Below are positions 31,972-39,839 of a stretch of DNA of 64,000 bases, piece after piece. The DNA lies in contig NZ_NFUR01000005.1 in the NCBI RefSeq assembly GCF_002127225.1, forward strand, positions 1-64,000, in the 5' to 3' direction. A model generated the notes under the pieces. That model did no database searches, was not told where the DNA came from, and worked only from the letters and a program-made list of their open reading frames with translations. Made by a program: the position numbers and the translations under genes. The DNA is from Sphingomonas sp. IBVSS2 (GTDB taxonomy: Bacteria; Pseudomonadota; Alphaproteobacteria; Sphingomonadales; Sphingomonadaceae). Every line of letters starts with the position of its first letter. Positions within the stretch are counted from its first letter, which is position 1.

Positions 31972-32618
31972 CCCCCGCCCAGCACGTTGATGCTGAAGGC
32001 GATGATGCCCAGGTTGAACACGAACGCGGCCAGGCAGTGCGCGGTCACCACGCGCCGGATGCGGCGGCTGGTGATGTTCATGTCGCTGGTCTGAAAGGTC
32101 ATGCCGAGGCAGAAGGAGAAATAGACAAAGTCCCAGTAATCGGGATCGGGAGTCTCGGGAAAGGTCAGGCCGCCGCTGTCGCCGCCTTCGGCCTTCTCCG
32201 AATAGAAGAGATGCGCATAGTGCAGCGCATAGATCATGTTGCTGAAGGTCCAGCAGAGTGCCAGCGTGCCGACGATCAGCGCCAGTGCCCAGTCCCGCGT
32301 GCGCTCCTTCTCCATCAGCTCGCTGGCGACGGCCGCCAGGATCACCAGGCTCACCAGGCCGGTGATCACCAGCAGCAGGAAGCGGTTGCCGTCGTTGCGC
32401 TTGGCGGATTGGCGCATCCCCTCGGCTTCCTGCCGGAAGAGCGGGGCGATCGCGGCAAGGAAGGTGATCGCGCCGATGTCGAACCCGGTCATCAGCCCGA
32501 AGCGCAGGCCGAGCGGCGGAATGGCGAGCCAGCCGGCGACCAGGGTGACCGCGAGGAACAGCAGGAAGCGCGGCGGGGCAACGACGTTGCCGATGCCCCG
32601 ATGGTGTCGTTTCGTCAT
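31968..32618 (-). CDS. DUF1345 membrane protein
   Basis: A 216-residue inner-membrane protein of the DUF1345 family with about five helices. The characteristic end is DPDYWDFVYFSFCLGMTFQ, followed by DMNITSRRIRR and a last helix. The family lacks a known function. Its ATG overlaps the TGA of the upstream membrane gene by 4 bp, so the two are coupled. It lies downstream of ppa and another membrane gene on the same strand. Confidence 0.87.
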   Translation of the reverse strand: MTKRHHRGIGNVVAPPRFLLFLAVTLVAGWLAIPPLGLRFGLMTGFDIGAITFLAAIAPLFRQEAEGMRQSAKRNDGNRFLLLVITGLVSLVILAAVASELMEKERTRDWALALIVGTLALCWTFSNMIYALHYAHLFYSEKAEGGDSGGLTFPETPDPDYWDFVYFSFCLGMTFQTSDMNITSRRIRRVVTAHCLAAFVFNLGIIAFSINVLGGG

Positions 32619-33256
32619 GGTCGTCGTACCCAGCGCGGACGGATCGATCCGATGGCGGCCAGCGCGAGCAGCGCCATCCAGGCATAGCGGTGGCCCAGCA
32701 TCATCGCCGGGTCGTGAGGCGCGCTGAACAGGAACCAGAGCGAAGCCAGGCCACCCCCGGCGAGCGGAAGCGCGGCGACCTTCGCGATCGGCGTTCCGCG
32801 CCAGGCGAGCGCCGCGAGCAGCAGCGAACCGATCCCGAGCAGTGCGAATTTGGGGCGCACGGTGAAGAACAATGCGCCGAACAGGTCGGGCGGGCTCTGC
32901 CAGTGATGGGCCAGCTGGAAGAGGATCAGCCCCTCGATCTCGTCGAGCAGCGCCCCGGCCAGCAGCACGGCGATCGCGATCCGCGAGAGCCGGCGCGCGT
33001 CTCCGCCCAGCGCCCGGGCGCCGAGTGCGAGGAACGCGGCATAGGCGGGGATGAAGGCCAATGCGTCCCACCAGCTCGCGCGAATCTGCGCGGCCTGGAA
33101 AGCACCGGAGCAGGAAGGCGGGCCGAACAGTTCGGCCAGCTGGGCGGGGCTTCGCACCAGTTCGAAAGCGATGATCGGCCCCGCGCCATGGGTAGGCCCG
33201 CAGGCGGGAACGAGCGGAAAGCCCGTCGACGCCGCGAGCGTCGCCAGCCCGGCCAC
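32615..33256 (-). CDS. Multi-pass membrane protein of unknown function
   Basis: About 213 residues from GTG 33256, with hydrophobic helices around 40-60 (WWDALAFIPAYAAFLALGA), 72-90, 120-145 and 155-205. The start is uncertain. No good ATG exists between the ppa stop and the first helix, and longer frames would overlap ppa by about 100 bp. A CTG just at the ppa stop is another option. The gene is coupled to the DUF1345 gene (ATGA overlap). I do not recognise the family. Confidence 0.6.
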   Translation of the reverse strand: MAGLATLAASTGFPLVPACGPTHGAGPIIAFELVRSPAQLAELFGPPSCSGAFQAAQIRASWWDALAFIPAYAAFLALGARALGGDARRLSRIAIAVLLAGALLDEIEGLILFQLAHHWQSPPDLFGALFFTVRPKFALLGIGSLLLAALAWRGTPIAKVAALPLAGGGLASLWFLFSAPHDPAMMLGHRYAWMALLALAAIGSIRPRWVRRP

Positions 33257-33285
33257 TGCGCACAGTCGCCAGGCCAGCGCGCCGG

Positions 33286-33834
33286 TCAGACGGCCTCGGC
33301 CTCCTTGGCCTGTTTTGCGGCTTCGATCGCCTCGATCACGATCTTGCGTGCCTCTTCCGCATCGCCCCACTGGCCGATGCGCACCCACTTCTCGGACTCC
33401 AGGTCCTTGTAGTGCTTGAAGAAATGCTCGATCTGCTGGAGCACGATCGAGGGCAGGTCCTGCCGCTCGCCGATGTCCGAATAATAGGGGAAGGTGCTGT
33501 CCACCGGCACGCAGACGAGCTTCTCGTCGCCGCCGGCCTCGTCCTCGAGCTTGAGCACGCCGATCGGGCGGGCGCGGACGACGCAGCCCGGCACGAAGGG
33601 CGAGCGCGCGATGACGAGCGCGTCGAGCGGATCGCCGTCGGGGGAGAGCGTGTGCGGCACGAAGCCGTAATTCGCCGGATAGCGCATCGGCGTGTGCAGG
33701 ATGCGGTCGACGAACAGCGCGCCGCTCGCCTTGTCGAACTCGTACTTCACCGGCTCGCCGCCGACGGGAACCTCGATGATCACGTTGAGGCTGTTCGGCG
33801 GATCATCACCCACCGGAATCAAATCGATACGCAC
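33286..33834 (-). CDS. ppa: Inorganic pyrophosphatase
   Basis: A 182-residue family-I soluble pyrophosphatase that hydrolyses PPi to two phosphates and so drives biosynthetic reactions forward. Motifs include NVIIEVPVGGEPVKYEFDK, RYPANYGFVPHT, and the signature DGDPLDALV with the metal-binding aspartates. The C-terminal HFFKHYKDLE matches bacterial enzymes. Length is typical. On the same strand downstream lie two membrane genes. Confidence 0.97.
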   Translation of the reverse strand: MRIDLIPVGDDPPNSLNVIIEVPVGGEPVKYEFDKASGALFVDRILHTPMRYPANYGFVPHTLSPDGDPLDALVIARSPFVPGCVVRARPIGVLKLEDEAGGDEKLVCVPVDSTFPYYSDIGERQDLPSIVLQQIEHFFKHYKDLESEKWVRIGQWGDAEEARKIVIEAIEAAKQAKEAEAV

Positions 33835-33876
33835 GCTATGCTTTCCTTAAGCTGGGCGGTTGCGCCCCCCAGTCCG

Positions 33877-35784
33877 TTATTTCGGCTGGAGGAGCTTATC
33901 CAGGCCAGCCTCTCCTTCGGTTGTTTTCTCGAGGTGCGGATAGCGCAGGCCGCCATGATAGTCGATGGCCACTTCGCGATAGCGCGTGCCGCGCTTCAGG
34001 GTGAGCCGGATCGGGTCCTTCGTGCCCTTCGCCGCCTTCACCGCATCCTTCAGCTTGTCGCCGGTATAGGCCTGGCCGTTCACCGCGACGACTTCGTCGG
34101 CAAGGGTGATGCCCGCGTCGAAGGCGGGGCTGCCCCACATCACGCCCGAAATGCCCTTGGGGCCGATCGCCAGGCCCAGCGAGAAGGAGAGGTCGGTGGC
34201 GGTCTTCGGCGTCGCCTTGTTGGGATGCTCGGTATAGACCAGCTTGTAGCCGTTGCGCTCGAAGCCCTTCAGCGGCGCCCGCTCGGAAACCTGGTTCACC
34301 CGCTCGTCGAGGAATTTCTTCCAGTCCCAGGGCACGACCTGGTTGAGGGTCGCGGCCACGTCGTCGAAAGTGTAGGTCAGCTCGCCATAGTCGCCGTCGC
34401 GGCCGCCGAAGAAGATGCGGGCGAAATCGTCGATAGACTTGGTGCCGCCGGATTTCTCGCGGAGGATGGAATCGGCTTCCATCCAGACCAGCAGGCCCTC
34501 GTTGTAATAATCCTCGCTGCGCTGCCAGCTCACCCAGCCCTTCGGCGCACGCGGGCTGATGACGGGGTCGTTGGTGGTATCGACCAGCGGGCGCCAGGTG
34601 CGGCCCTGGCGATTGTCGAGCGTGGCGGCGATATTGGCATAGGCGTCGAGCGTGTCGGCCTTGCTCACCAGCCCGGAGCGCGCCTGGAAGACATAGCCCC
34701 AGAACTGGGTCTGCCCCTCATAGACCCACAGCAGCGAGCCGCGCATCGGCACGCGATAATCGGGGGTCCACAAGTCGGCGCCGCGGCGGAACTTGCCGTC
34801 CCAGCTATGGGTGTATTCGTGCGGCAGCAGGTTGCGGCTGGTCGCCTTCTCGTCCCACTTGGTGAAGAAGCCCAGGCCGGTGCCGTTTTCCGAGCTGCGG
34901 TGATGCTCCACGCCGATCCCGCCCAGCTCGTCGCTGATCGAGAACAGGAAGCGGTAATGGTCGTAATGCTCGACCCCGAAGGTCTTCACGGCCTGGTCGA
35001 CCAGGTTCTTGAGCTTGTCGACCTGCTCGGGCGTGGCGGCCAGTTCCTCGGCCGTGTCGGCATAGGTCTCTACCGAGACGCGGTCGGTGAGCTTGAGCTG
35101 GCGGTAATAGCGGCCGGCGAGCACCGGCGAATCCATCAGCACGTCGTAATTGGTCTTGTCATAGGTGTAGACGTTGCCGCTCACCTTGGCGTCCACCGCC
35201 GAGCTGGCGGTCCAGCCCTCGGGGTAGGTCACCTTGGCCTGGATGGGCACGCGGCGGACGAAATAGCCGGCCGGATAGAGGCTGAGCGAGAAGAACTGCA
35301 GGCTCATCAGGTTGGGCGTCATCACGATGCGGCCCTGGTCCGCCACGGTGGCCGAGACGAAGTTGAAGCTCAGATCCAGCTTCTTCACGCCCGCCGGCAC
35401 GTCGACATGGAAGGCGAACACGTCGACGGGATCGCGCTTCCACGGGATCACCTTGCCGTTGCCGCGGATCACCAGGCCGCCCAGCTTCTCGATCTCGCCG
35501 CGCGGGCCGTGCTTGCCGGGGATCCATTTCGGATAGAGCAGCACCATGTGCCCGCTCCTGGCGACGGGGATCGTCTCCTTCACGTTGAAGATGCCGCGCG
35601 CCACGTCGGTCGCGTCGATATCGAGCGTCAGCGTGCCCGGATAGGGGATGTCGCGCGCATCGGGGATGGTGCTGGGATAGGGTGCGGTCTGCGCCGGCGC
35701 CGAATTCTGGGCCGCCGCGTTCTGGGCAAGGGCGGGGGCGGAGACGGAAGCGAGCAGGGCGGCTGCGGCGAGCGCACGGATCAT
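33877..35784 (-). CDS. M61-family (glycyl) aminopeptidase with PDZ domain
   Basis: A 635-residue exported metallopeptidase. The signal peptide (1-20, ending PALAQ) is followed by an N-terminal beta domain (about 45-235) and the thermolysin-like catalytic domain. The zinc motif HEYTHSW (H322, E323, H326) is paired with the glutamate in VYEGQTQF (E356). A C-terminal PDZ domain covers about 545-620 (LAIGPKGISGVMWGSPAF, DEVVAVNGQ). The family cleaves N-terminal small residues such as glycine. The ATG at 35784 starts the signal peptide. Another M61-like gene is found at 46071. Confidence 0.9.
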   Translation of the reverse strand: MIRALAAAALLASVSAPALAQNAAAQNSAPAQTAPYPSTIPDARDIPYPGTLTLDIDATDVARGIFNVKETIPVARSGHMVLLYPKWIPGKHGPRGEIEKLGGLVIRGNGKVIPWKRDPVDVFAFHVDVPAGVKKLDLSFNFVSATVADQGRIVMTPNLMSLQFFSLSLYPAGYFVRRVPIQAKVTYPEGWTASSAVDAKVSGNVYTYDKTNYDVLMDSPVLAGRYYRQLKLTDRVSVETYADTAEELAATPEQVDKLKNLVDQAVKTFGVEHYDHYRFLFSISDELGGIGVEHHRSSENGTGLGFFTKWDEKATSRNLLPHEYTHSWDGKFRRGADLWTPDYRVPMRGSLLWVYEGQTQFWGYVFQARSGLVSKADTLDAYANIAATLDNRQGRTWRPLVDTTNDPVISPRAPKGWVSWQRSEDYYNEGLLVWMEADSILREKSGGTKSIDDFARIFFGGRDGDYGELTYTFDDVAATLNQVVPWDWKKFLDERVNQVSERAPLKGFERNGYKLVYTEHPNKATPKTATDLSFSLGLAIGPKGISGVMWGSPAFDAGITLADEVVAVNGQAYTGDKLKDAVKAAKGTKDPIRLTLKRGTRYREVAIDYHGGLRYPHLEKTTEGEAGLDKLLQPK

Positions 35785-35849
35785 CGGTGGAGCGACCTCA
35801 TTTGGCTTGATCTGCAGGTCATAGGACCGGCCGGGCGGACAATGCAATT

Positions 35850-35880
35850 CTCCCTCTCCCCGCCAGCGGGGCGGAGGGAG
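35850..35880. repeat. Intergenic palindrome upstream of the M61 gene
   Basis: Arms CTCCCTC (35850-35856) and GAGGGAG (35874-35880) are perfect, with an inner CCCCGC/GCGGGG pairing around a short loop. The element lies between two divergent genes. Composition resembles the 3861-3885 palindrome, so both probably belong to one dispersed repeat family rather than being terminators of a particular gene. Confidence 0.5.
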
Positions 35881-35882
35881 TG

Positions 35883-35901
35883 CTAACGGGACGCTAACCA
35901 T
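35883..35901 (+). promoter_or_regulatory. CtrA-like site upstream of the ICMT-like gene
   Basis: CTAA-N7-CTAACCAT spans 35883-35901. The spacing matches the CtrA cell-cycle regulator site TTAA-N7-TTAA, and CTAACCAT differs at one base from the well-known half-site TTAACCAT. The site ends 21 bp before the start of the plus-strand methyltransferase gene. CtrA is present in sphingomonads, but its sites there are less well defined. Confidence 0.35.
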
Positions 35902-35922
35902 TGCGCGCTAGCTGTTTCCGCC

Positions 35923-37224
35923 ATGTATCACGATCCCCAGCTGGCGGCCGAGGCCAAGGCCGATCCGCGTCCCCGCTCGGCGGTGAGCACCGGAGTCGGC
36001 ATGGCCGGGCTTGCCGGCATGGCGCTGTGGACCGCGATCGCCACTCTCTACCGGCTCGACGGGCCCTATAGCGCGCTGGTCAACGTCGTTGCCTGCGCAG
36101 CGCCGATGGTGCTCTGGTCGGTGCTGGTCGACAGGGTGCATCTGAACCCCTCGACCGGCATCGACTGGTCCTCGAAGCGCACGCTCAAGGACACGCTCGA
36201 CGTCTCGGTCACCAAGCTCACCGGCCTGTGGCTCACCTGGGGCGGGATCGCGCTGATCTATGCCACCTTCCCCTTCTGGTGGAACGGGGGTTCCGCCAAT
36301 TTCGCCTGGTCGATCTGGTGCATCGAGATGGCGGCGCCGGCGCTGTTCCTGCTCTCCATCCCCTATGTCCTGTGGCTCGACCGCAAGCTGGTGCAGCCGC
36401 GGGACGGCGCCTGGCATCTCGGCGCATGGCTGATGGGGCTGAAGGAACCGATCGACCACGGCGCCATCCACAACCATCTGCGCAGCTGGGCGGTGAAGGG
36501 CTTCTTCCTGGCCTTCATGCTCTCGATCGTGCCGCCCAATTTCGCCGATTTCGTCGGCTGGAACTTCGATCGCATGTTCGAGAGCCCGGCAGTGATCGCG
36601 AACTACTGCATCGCCTTCATGTTCGTGATCGACGTCGCCTTCGCCACCGCCGGCTACATCCTGACGATGCGGCCGCTCGATTCGCACATCCGGACCGCCA
36701 CGCCCCTCGCGGCGGGCTGGACCGCGGCGCTGATCTGCTATCCGCCCTTCGTGCTGATGAACGAGGGCGGCGTGCTCGACTATCACCAGGGCAGCGCCGA
36801 CTGGACCTGGTGGTTCGCCGGCCATCCCTGGATCCTGGGCGGCCTCGGCGCGGTGCTGGTGGTGCTGACCGGCATCTATGCCTGGGCGACGATCGCCTTC
36901 GGCCTGCGCTTCTCGAACCTGACGCATCGCGGCATCCTGACCCATGGGCCCTATGCCTGGAGCCGCCATCCCGCCTATCTCTCCAAGAACCTGTTCTGGT
37001 GGCTCTCCGGCCTGCCTTTCCTCGCCACCACCGGCTGGGCGGAGGGGCTGCGCAACGCCGCGATCATGGCAGTGGTGAGCGGCATCTATTACTGGCGCGC
37101 CCGCACCGAGGAGCAGCATCTGGGCTCGGATCCGGCCTATCAGGAATATAGCGCCTGGATGGCCCGCAACGCGCCCGTGCCCCGGTTCTTCGCATGGGCA
37201 GGGGGCAAGCTGCGCACGACCTGA
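35923..37224 (+). CDS. ICMT-like/phospholipid-methyltransferase-type membrane protein
   Basis: A 433-residue membrane protein with about ten helices. The C-terminal part carries the isoprenylcysteine-carboxyl-methyltransferase-like motif: THRGILTHGPYAWSRHPAYL (about 341-360), then RTEEQHLGSDPAYQEY. The motif binds S-adenosylmethionine in related enzymes. The long N-terminal membrane domain is unusual compared with the small 200-residue ICMT proteins, so the protein may be a fused or extended form. The substrate is unknown; a lipid or isoprenoid is likely. A CtrA-like site precedes it. Confidence 0.8.
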   Translation: MYHDPQLAAEAKADPRPRSAVSTGVGMAGLAGMALWTAIATLYRLDGPYSALVNVVACAAPMVLWSVLVDRVHLNPSTGIDWSSKRTLKDTLDVSVTKLTGLWLTWGGIALIYATFPFWWNGGSANFAWSIWCIEMAAPALFLLSIPYVLWLDRKLVQPRDGAWHLGAWLMGLKEPIDHGAIHNHLRSWAVKGFFLAFMLSIVPPNFADFVGWNFDRMFESPAVIANYCIAFMFVIDVAFATAGYILTMRPLDSHIRTATPLAAGWTAALICYPPFVLMNEGGVLDYHQGSADWTWWFAGHPWILGGLGAVLVVLTGIYAWATIAFGLRFSNLTHRGILTHGPYAWSRHPAYLSKNLFWWLSGLPFLATTGWAEGLRNAAIMAVVSGIYYWRARTEEQHLGSDPAYQEYSAWMARNAPVPRFFAWAGGKLRTT

Positions 37225-37245
37225 GCCGGTATCGTCTCCCGACGC

Positions 37246-37295
37246 AAAGCCGGAATCTCGTGCCGTATCGCGTCTCCGCCCGAGATCCGGGCTTT
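37246..37295. repeat. Dispersed palindrome between ICMT-like gene and rsmE
   Basis: Arms at 37246-37260 (beginning AAAGCC) and 37281-37295 (ending GGGCTTT) pair at 13 of 15 positions around a 20-base spacer. It is followed by CGCCGGAATGACGG, the common end of a sphingomonad intergenic repeat. It lies between convergent genes and may terminate both. Confidence 0.5.
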
Positions 37296-37320
37296 CGCCG
37301 GAATGACGGATTGGGGAAGC

Positions 37321-38061
37321 TCACCAGTCTCCGGCGGCTGCCATCCAAAGGGCAACCGCGGCAGCGGCCGCCGTCTCGGCGCGCAGGATCCGCGGCCCAA
37401 GCGAAATCCCGACGGCCCGGGGATGTGCCTTGATCGCCGCGCGCTCGGCATCGTCGAACCCGCCCTCGGGCCCGACCAGGATCGCCGCGGGTCCCGGATG
37501 CGCGCGCATCGCTTCGATCGCCGGCACGCCGCCCGCTTCGTCCGCGAAGAACAGCGTGCGCTCCTCGGGCCAGTCGCGGAGCAACGCCGGCAGCTTCACC
37601 ATCTCGTCGAGCGCCGGCAGCGCGGTGCGGCCGCATTGCTCGGCTGCTTCGATCATGTGCGCGCGCAGCCGCTCGAGATTTAGCTTGTCGACCACGCTGC
37701 GCCGGGTCAGCACTGGCACCAGCCGGTCGACGCCCAGCTCGCAGGCCTTCTCCGCGATCCAGTCGATCCGCCCCTTCTTGATCGGCGCGGCGCACAGCCA
37801 CAGATCGGGCACCGCCTCGCGCTCGCGCAGCCGGTCGGTGATCTCCAGGATCAGGTCGCGCTTGCCGATCTGCCGCGCCACTCCGGCCCATTCGCCGGTG
37901 CGATCGTCGAACAGCTTGATCGCCTCGCCGAGCTTTATCCGCATCACCGAGATCAGATAATGGGCCTGCGCCCCGTCGATGCGAATCTCGCCGGGCGAGA
38001 GTTCGGCCTCGACGAACAGACGCGGTGCGGATTGGGGCGGCCAGGCGGGCGTAGCGGGCAT
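37321..38061 (-). CDS. rsmE: 16S rRNA (uracil-1498-N3)-methyltransferase RsmE
   Basis: A 246-residue SPOUT-class methyltransferase that modifies U1498 of 16S rRNA using S-adenosylmethionine. An N-terminal PUA-like domain (about 12-75, with HYLISVMRIKLGEAIKLFD) precedes the knotted SPOUT domain. Conserved elements are RIDWIAEKACELGVDRLVP, AAEQCGRTALP, ILVGPEGGF and the C-terminal SLGPRILRAETA. Length and motifs fit well. Confidence 0.95.
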   Translation of the reverse strand: MPATPAWPPQSAPRLFVEAELSPGEIRIDGAQAHYLISVMRIKLGEAIKLFDDRTGEWAGVARQIGKRDLILEITDRLREREAVPDLWLCAAPIKKGRIDWIAEKACELGVDRLVPVLTRRSVVDKLNLERLRAHMIEAAEQCGRTALPALDEMVKLPALLRDWPEERTLFFADEAGGVPAIEAMRAHPGPAAILVGPEGGFDDAERAAIKAHPRAVGISLGPRILRAETAAAAAVALWMAAAGDW

Positions 38062-38093
38062 GGGCCCGCTCTAGCGCCCCTGCCGGGCCCGCG

Positions 38094-38777
38094 TCACTCC
38101 CCCAGGCCGCCCGGGTTCATGCCGCCCATGCCGCCGCCGCCGAAGCCGCCGCCTCCACCGCGCCGGCCGCCGCCATGCCTGCCCATGCCGCCTCGGCCAC
38201 CGCCTTGCCTGCCTTGCCTGAAGCTGGGCGGGGAGAGCTTGGGCAGTTCGGATTTCTCCAGCTTGCCATCGCCATTCTTGTCGAGCATCGCGAAGCGCTT
38301 GTCGGCGGCGATGCGGAATTCGCGCGCATCCACCCCGCGATCGAAATTGGTGTCGGCGACGATCACCGGCTCGGGATAGTTGAAATAGCCGAAGCGTGCC
38401 GCGCCCTGCGGCACATAGACGGGCCTCTTCGCCGGTGCGTCCGAATCGCCGGTGCTGGGTGGCGCTTCCTCGGGCCCGGCATTGCCGACGCTGATCATCG
38501 GCGCGATCTGCGTCTCGTATATCTCGATCTCGTCCGGATCGATCTCGCCGTCCTTGTTCTTGTCGAGAATCGCGAAGAAGCGCGCCGCGTCGGCTTCCAT
38601 CTCCTCCACGGTGAGCACGCCGTCATGGTTGGTGTCGGCCTGGTCGAACCAGATATTGGGCGCGTCATGCCCGCGGAACGGCTCGCCCATCGGGCTGATG
38701 AAGAAACTGGGCGGATCGTCGGCCAGGGCAGGCGTGGCGACCGTGGCGAGCGTCAGGCTGGCGAGGAGGAGGCGCAT
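38094..38777 (-). CDS. Secreted EF-hand protein with Gly/Arg-rich tail
   Basis: A 227-residue protein with a signal peptide (1-19, ending PALA). Four EF-hand loops are seen: DTNHDGVLTVEE (48-59), DKNKDGEIDPDE (72-83), a degenerate DTNFDRGVDARE (142-153) and DKNGDGKLEKSE (166-177). The last 40 residues are almost only Gly and Arg with some Met and Phe (RQGGGRGGMGRHGGG onward). Calcium binding in the periplasm or outside the cell is expected. The Gly/Arg tail resembles nucleic-acid or polyanion-binding segments, but its role is unknown. It lies 32 bp upstream of rsmE on the same strand. Confidence 0.85.
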   Translation of the reverse strand: MRLLLASLTLATVATPALADDPPSFFISPMGEPFRGHDAPNIWFDQADTNHDGVLTVEEMEADAARFFAILDKNKDGEIDPDEIEIYETQIAPMISVGNAGPEEAPPSTGDSDAPAKRPVYVPQGAARFGYFNYPEPVIVADTNFDRGVDAREFRIAADKRFAMLDKNGDGKLEKSELPKLSPPSFRQGRQGGGRGGMGRHGGGRRGGGGGFGGGGMGGMNPGGLGE

Positions 38778-38890
38778 CGGATGTTTCCAGGGTGAAATGG
38801 TCTCAGCCTGCCCCTGTACTCCGATTGTCGCGAAATTATGCCAGATTGTTGCGGGCTTGATCTTTGCGGCGCCTGCGCGGAGGACGGGCC

Positions 38891-39808
38891 ATGGCCGAGG
38901 CGCAGCAGCAGATCGTTCCCGATACCGAGCATCGCGGGCTGGTGGGCCTGCTTCCCGCCGGCTGGCGGCCCTATGCGCTGCTCGCCCGCTTCGACCGGCC
39001 GATCGGCTGGTGGCTGCTCTTCTGGCCCGGCGCCTGGGCCGTCGCGCTGTCGGGCGGCGCGGTCCGGCAATGGGCGCTGGTCCTCTGGCTGCTGCTCGGC
39101 AGCATCGCGATGCGCGGCGCCGGCTGCGTCTACAACGACATCGTCGACCGCGACCTGGACCGGCAGGTGGCGCGGACCCGCAGCCGCCCGGTGGCGAGCG
39201 GTGCGGTGTCGGTGAAGGCGGCCGCGGCATGGCTTGCCATGCTCTGCCTGGTCGGGCTGGTCGTCTGGTTCCAGCTCCACTGGCCCGCCCGCCTGGTCGC
39301 GCTCGCCAGCATCGCGCCGGTCGCCGCCTATCCCTTCATGAAGCGGATCACCTGGTGGCCCCAGGCCTGGCTCGGCCTGGTCTTCTCCTGGGCCGCGCTG
39401 GTCGGCTGGGTGGAGATCGGCAGCCAGCCGCTGCTGCCGCTCGCGCTGCTCTATGCCGGCTGCATCGCCTGGGTGATCGGCTATGACACGATCTATGCGG
39501 TGCAGGACATCGAGGACGATGCGCTGGTCGGCGTGCGTTCGTCGGCGCGCGCGATGGGCAGCCATGTCCGCGGCGGCGTTGCGCTCTTCTACCTTGCCGC
39601 GCTCTGCTGCTGGGGCGCGGCGATTTGGCAGCTTCGGCCCGATCCGCTCGCGCTGGCCGCGCTGCTGCCCATGGCGCTGCACCTGGCCTGGCAGGTCGCC
39701 ACGCTCGACCCGGGGGACGGCGCCAACGCGCTCGCCCGCTTCCGCGCGAACCGCAATGCGGGCCTGCTGATGTTCGCCGCCTGCCTCGTCGTGGGCCAGA
39801 CGCTTTGA
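38891..39808 (+). CDS. ubiA: 4-hydroxybenzoate polyprenyltransferase UbiA
   Basis: A 305-residue membrane prenyltransferase that attaches the polyprenyl tail to 4-hydroxybenzoate in ubiquinone synthesis. The two aspartate-rich magnesium/diphosphate motifs are present: NDIVDRDLDRQVARTRSRP (about 84-102) and IYAVQDIEDDALVG (about 200-213). About nine membrane helices are seen. ATG 38891 is used. The enzyme draws on isoprenoids made via ispG. pmbA follows 31 bp later on the same strand. Confidence 0.95.
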   Translation: MAEAQQQIVPDTEHRGLVGLLPAGWRPYALLARFDRPIGWWLLFWPGAWAVALSGGAVRQWALVLWLLLGSIAMRGAGCVYNDIVDRDLDRQVARTRSRPVASGAVSVKAAAAWLAMLCLVGLVVWFQLHWPARLVALASIAPVAAYPFMKRITWWPQAWLGLVFSWAALVGWVEIGSQPLLPLALLYAGCIAWVIGYDTIYAVQDIEDDALVGVRSSARAMGSHVRGGVALFYLAALCCWGAAIWQLRPDPLALAALLPMALHLAWQVATLDPGDGANALARFRANRNAGLLMFAACLVVGQTL

Positions 39809-39839
39809 CGTTGCGCCCGCGCATACCTAAGTCGGCGCG

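Noticed and set aside
33257..33388. An ATG start at 33388 for the membrane gene downstream of ppa
   Set aside because: It would overlap ppa by about 100 bp and add an Arg/Gly-rich stretch with no hydrophobic helix.
33412..35886. An 824-codon open frame on the plus strand, opposite the M61 peptidase gene
   Set aside because: High GC leaves long open frames antisense to real genes. The predicted product is low-complexity, rich in Arg, Ala and His, has no motif, and the opposite strand encodes an intact peptidase.
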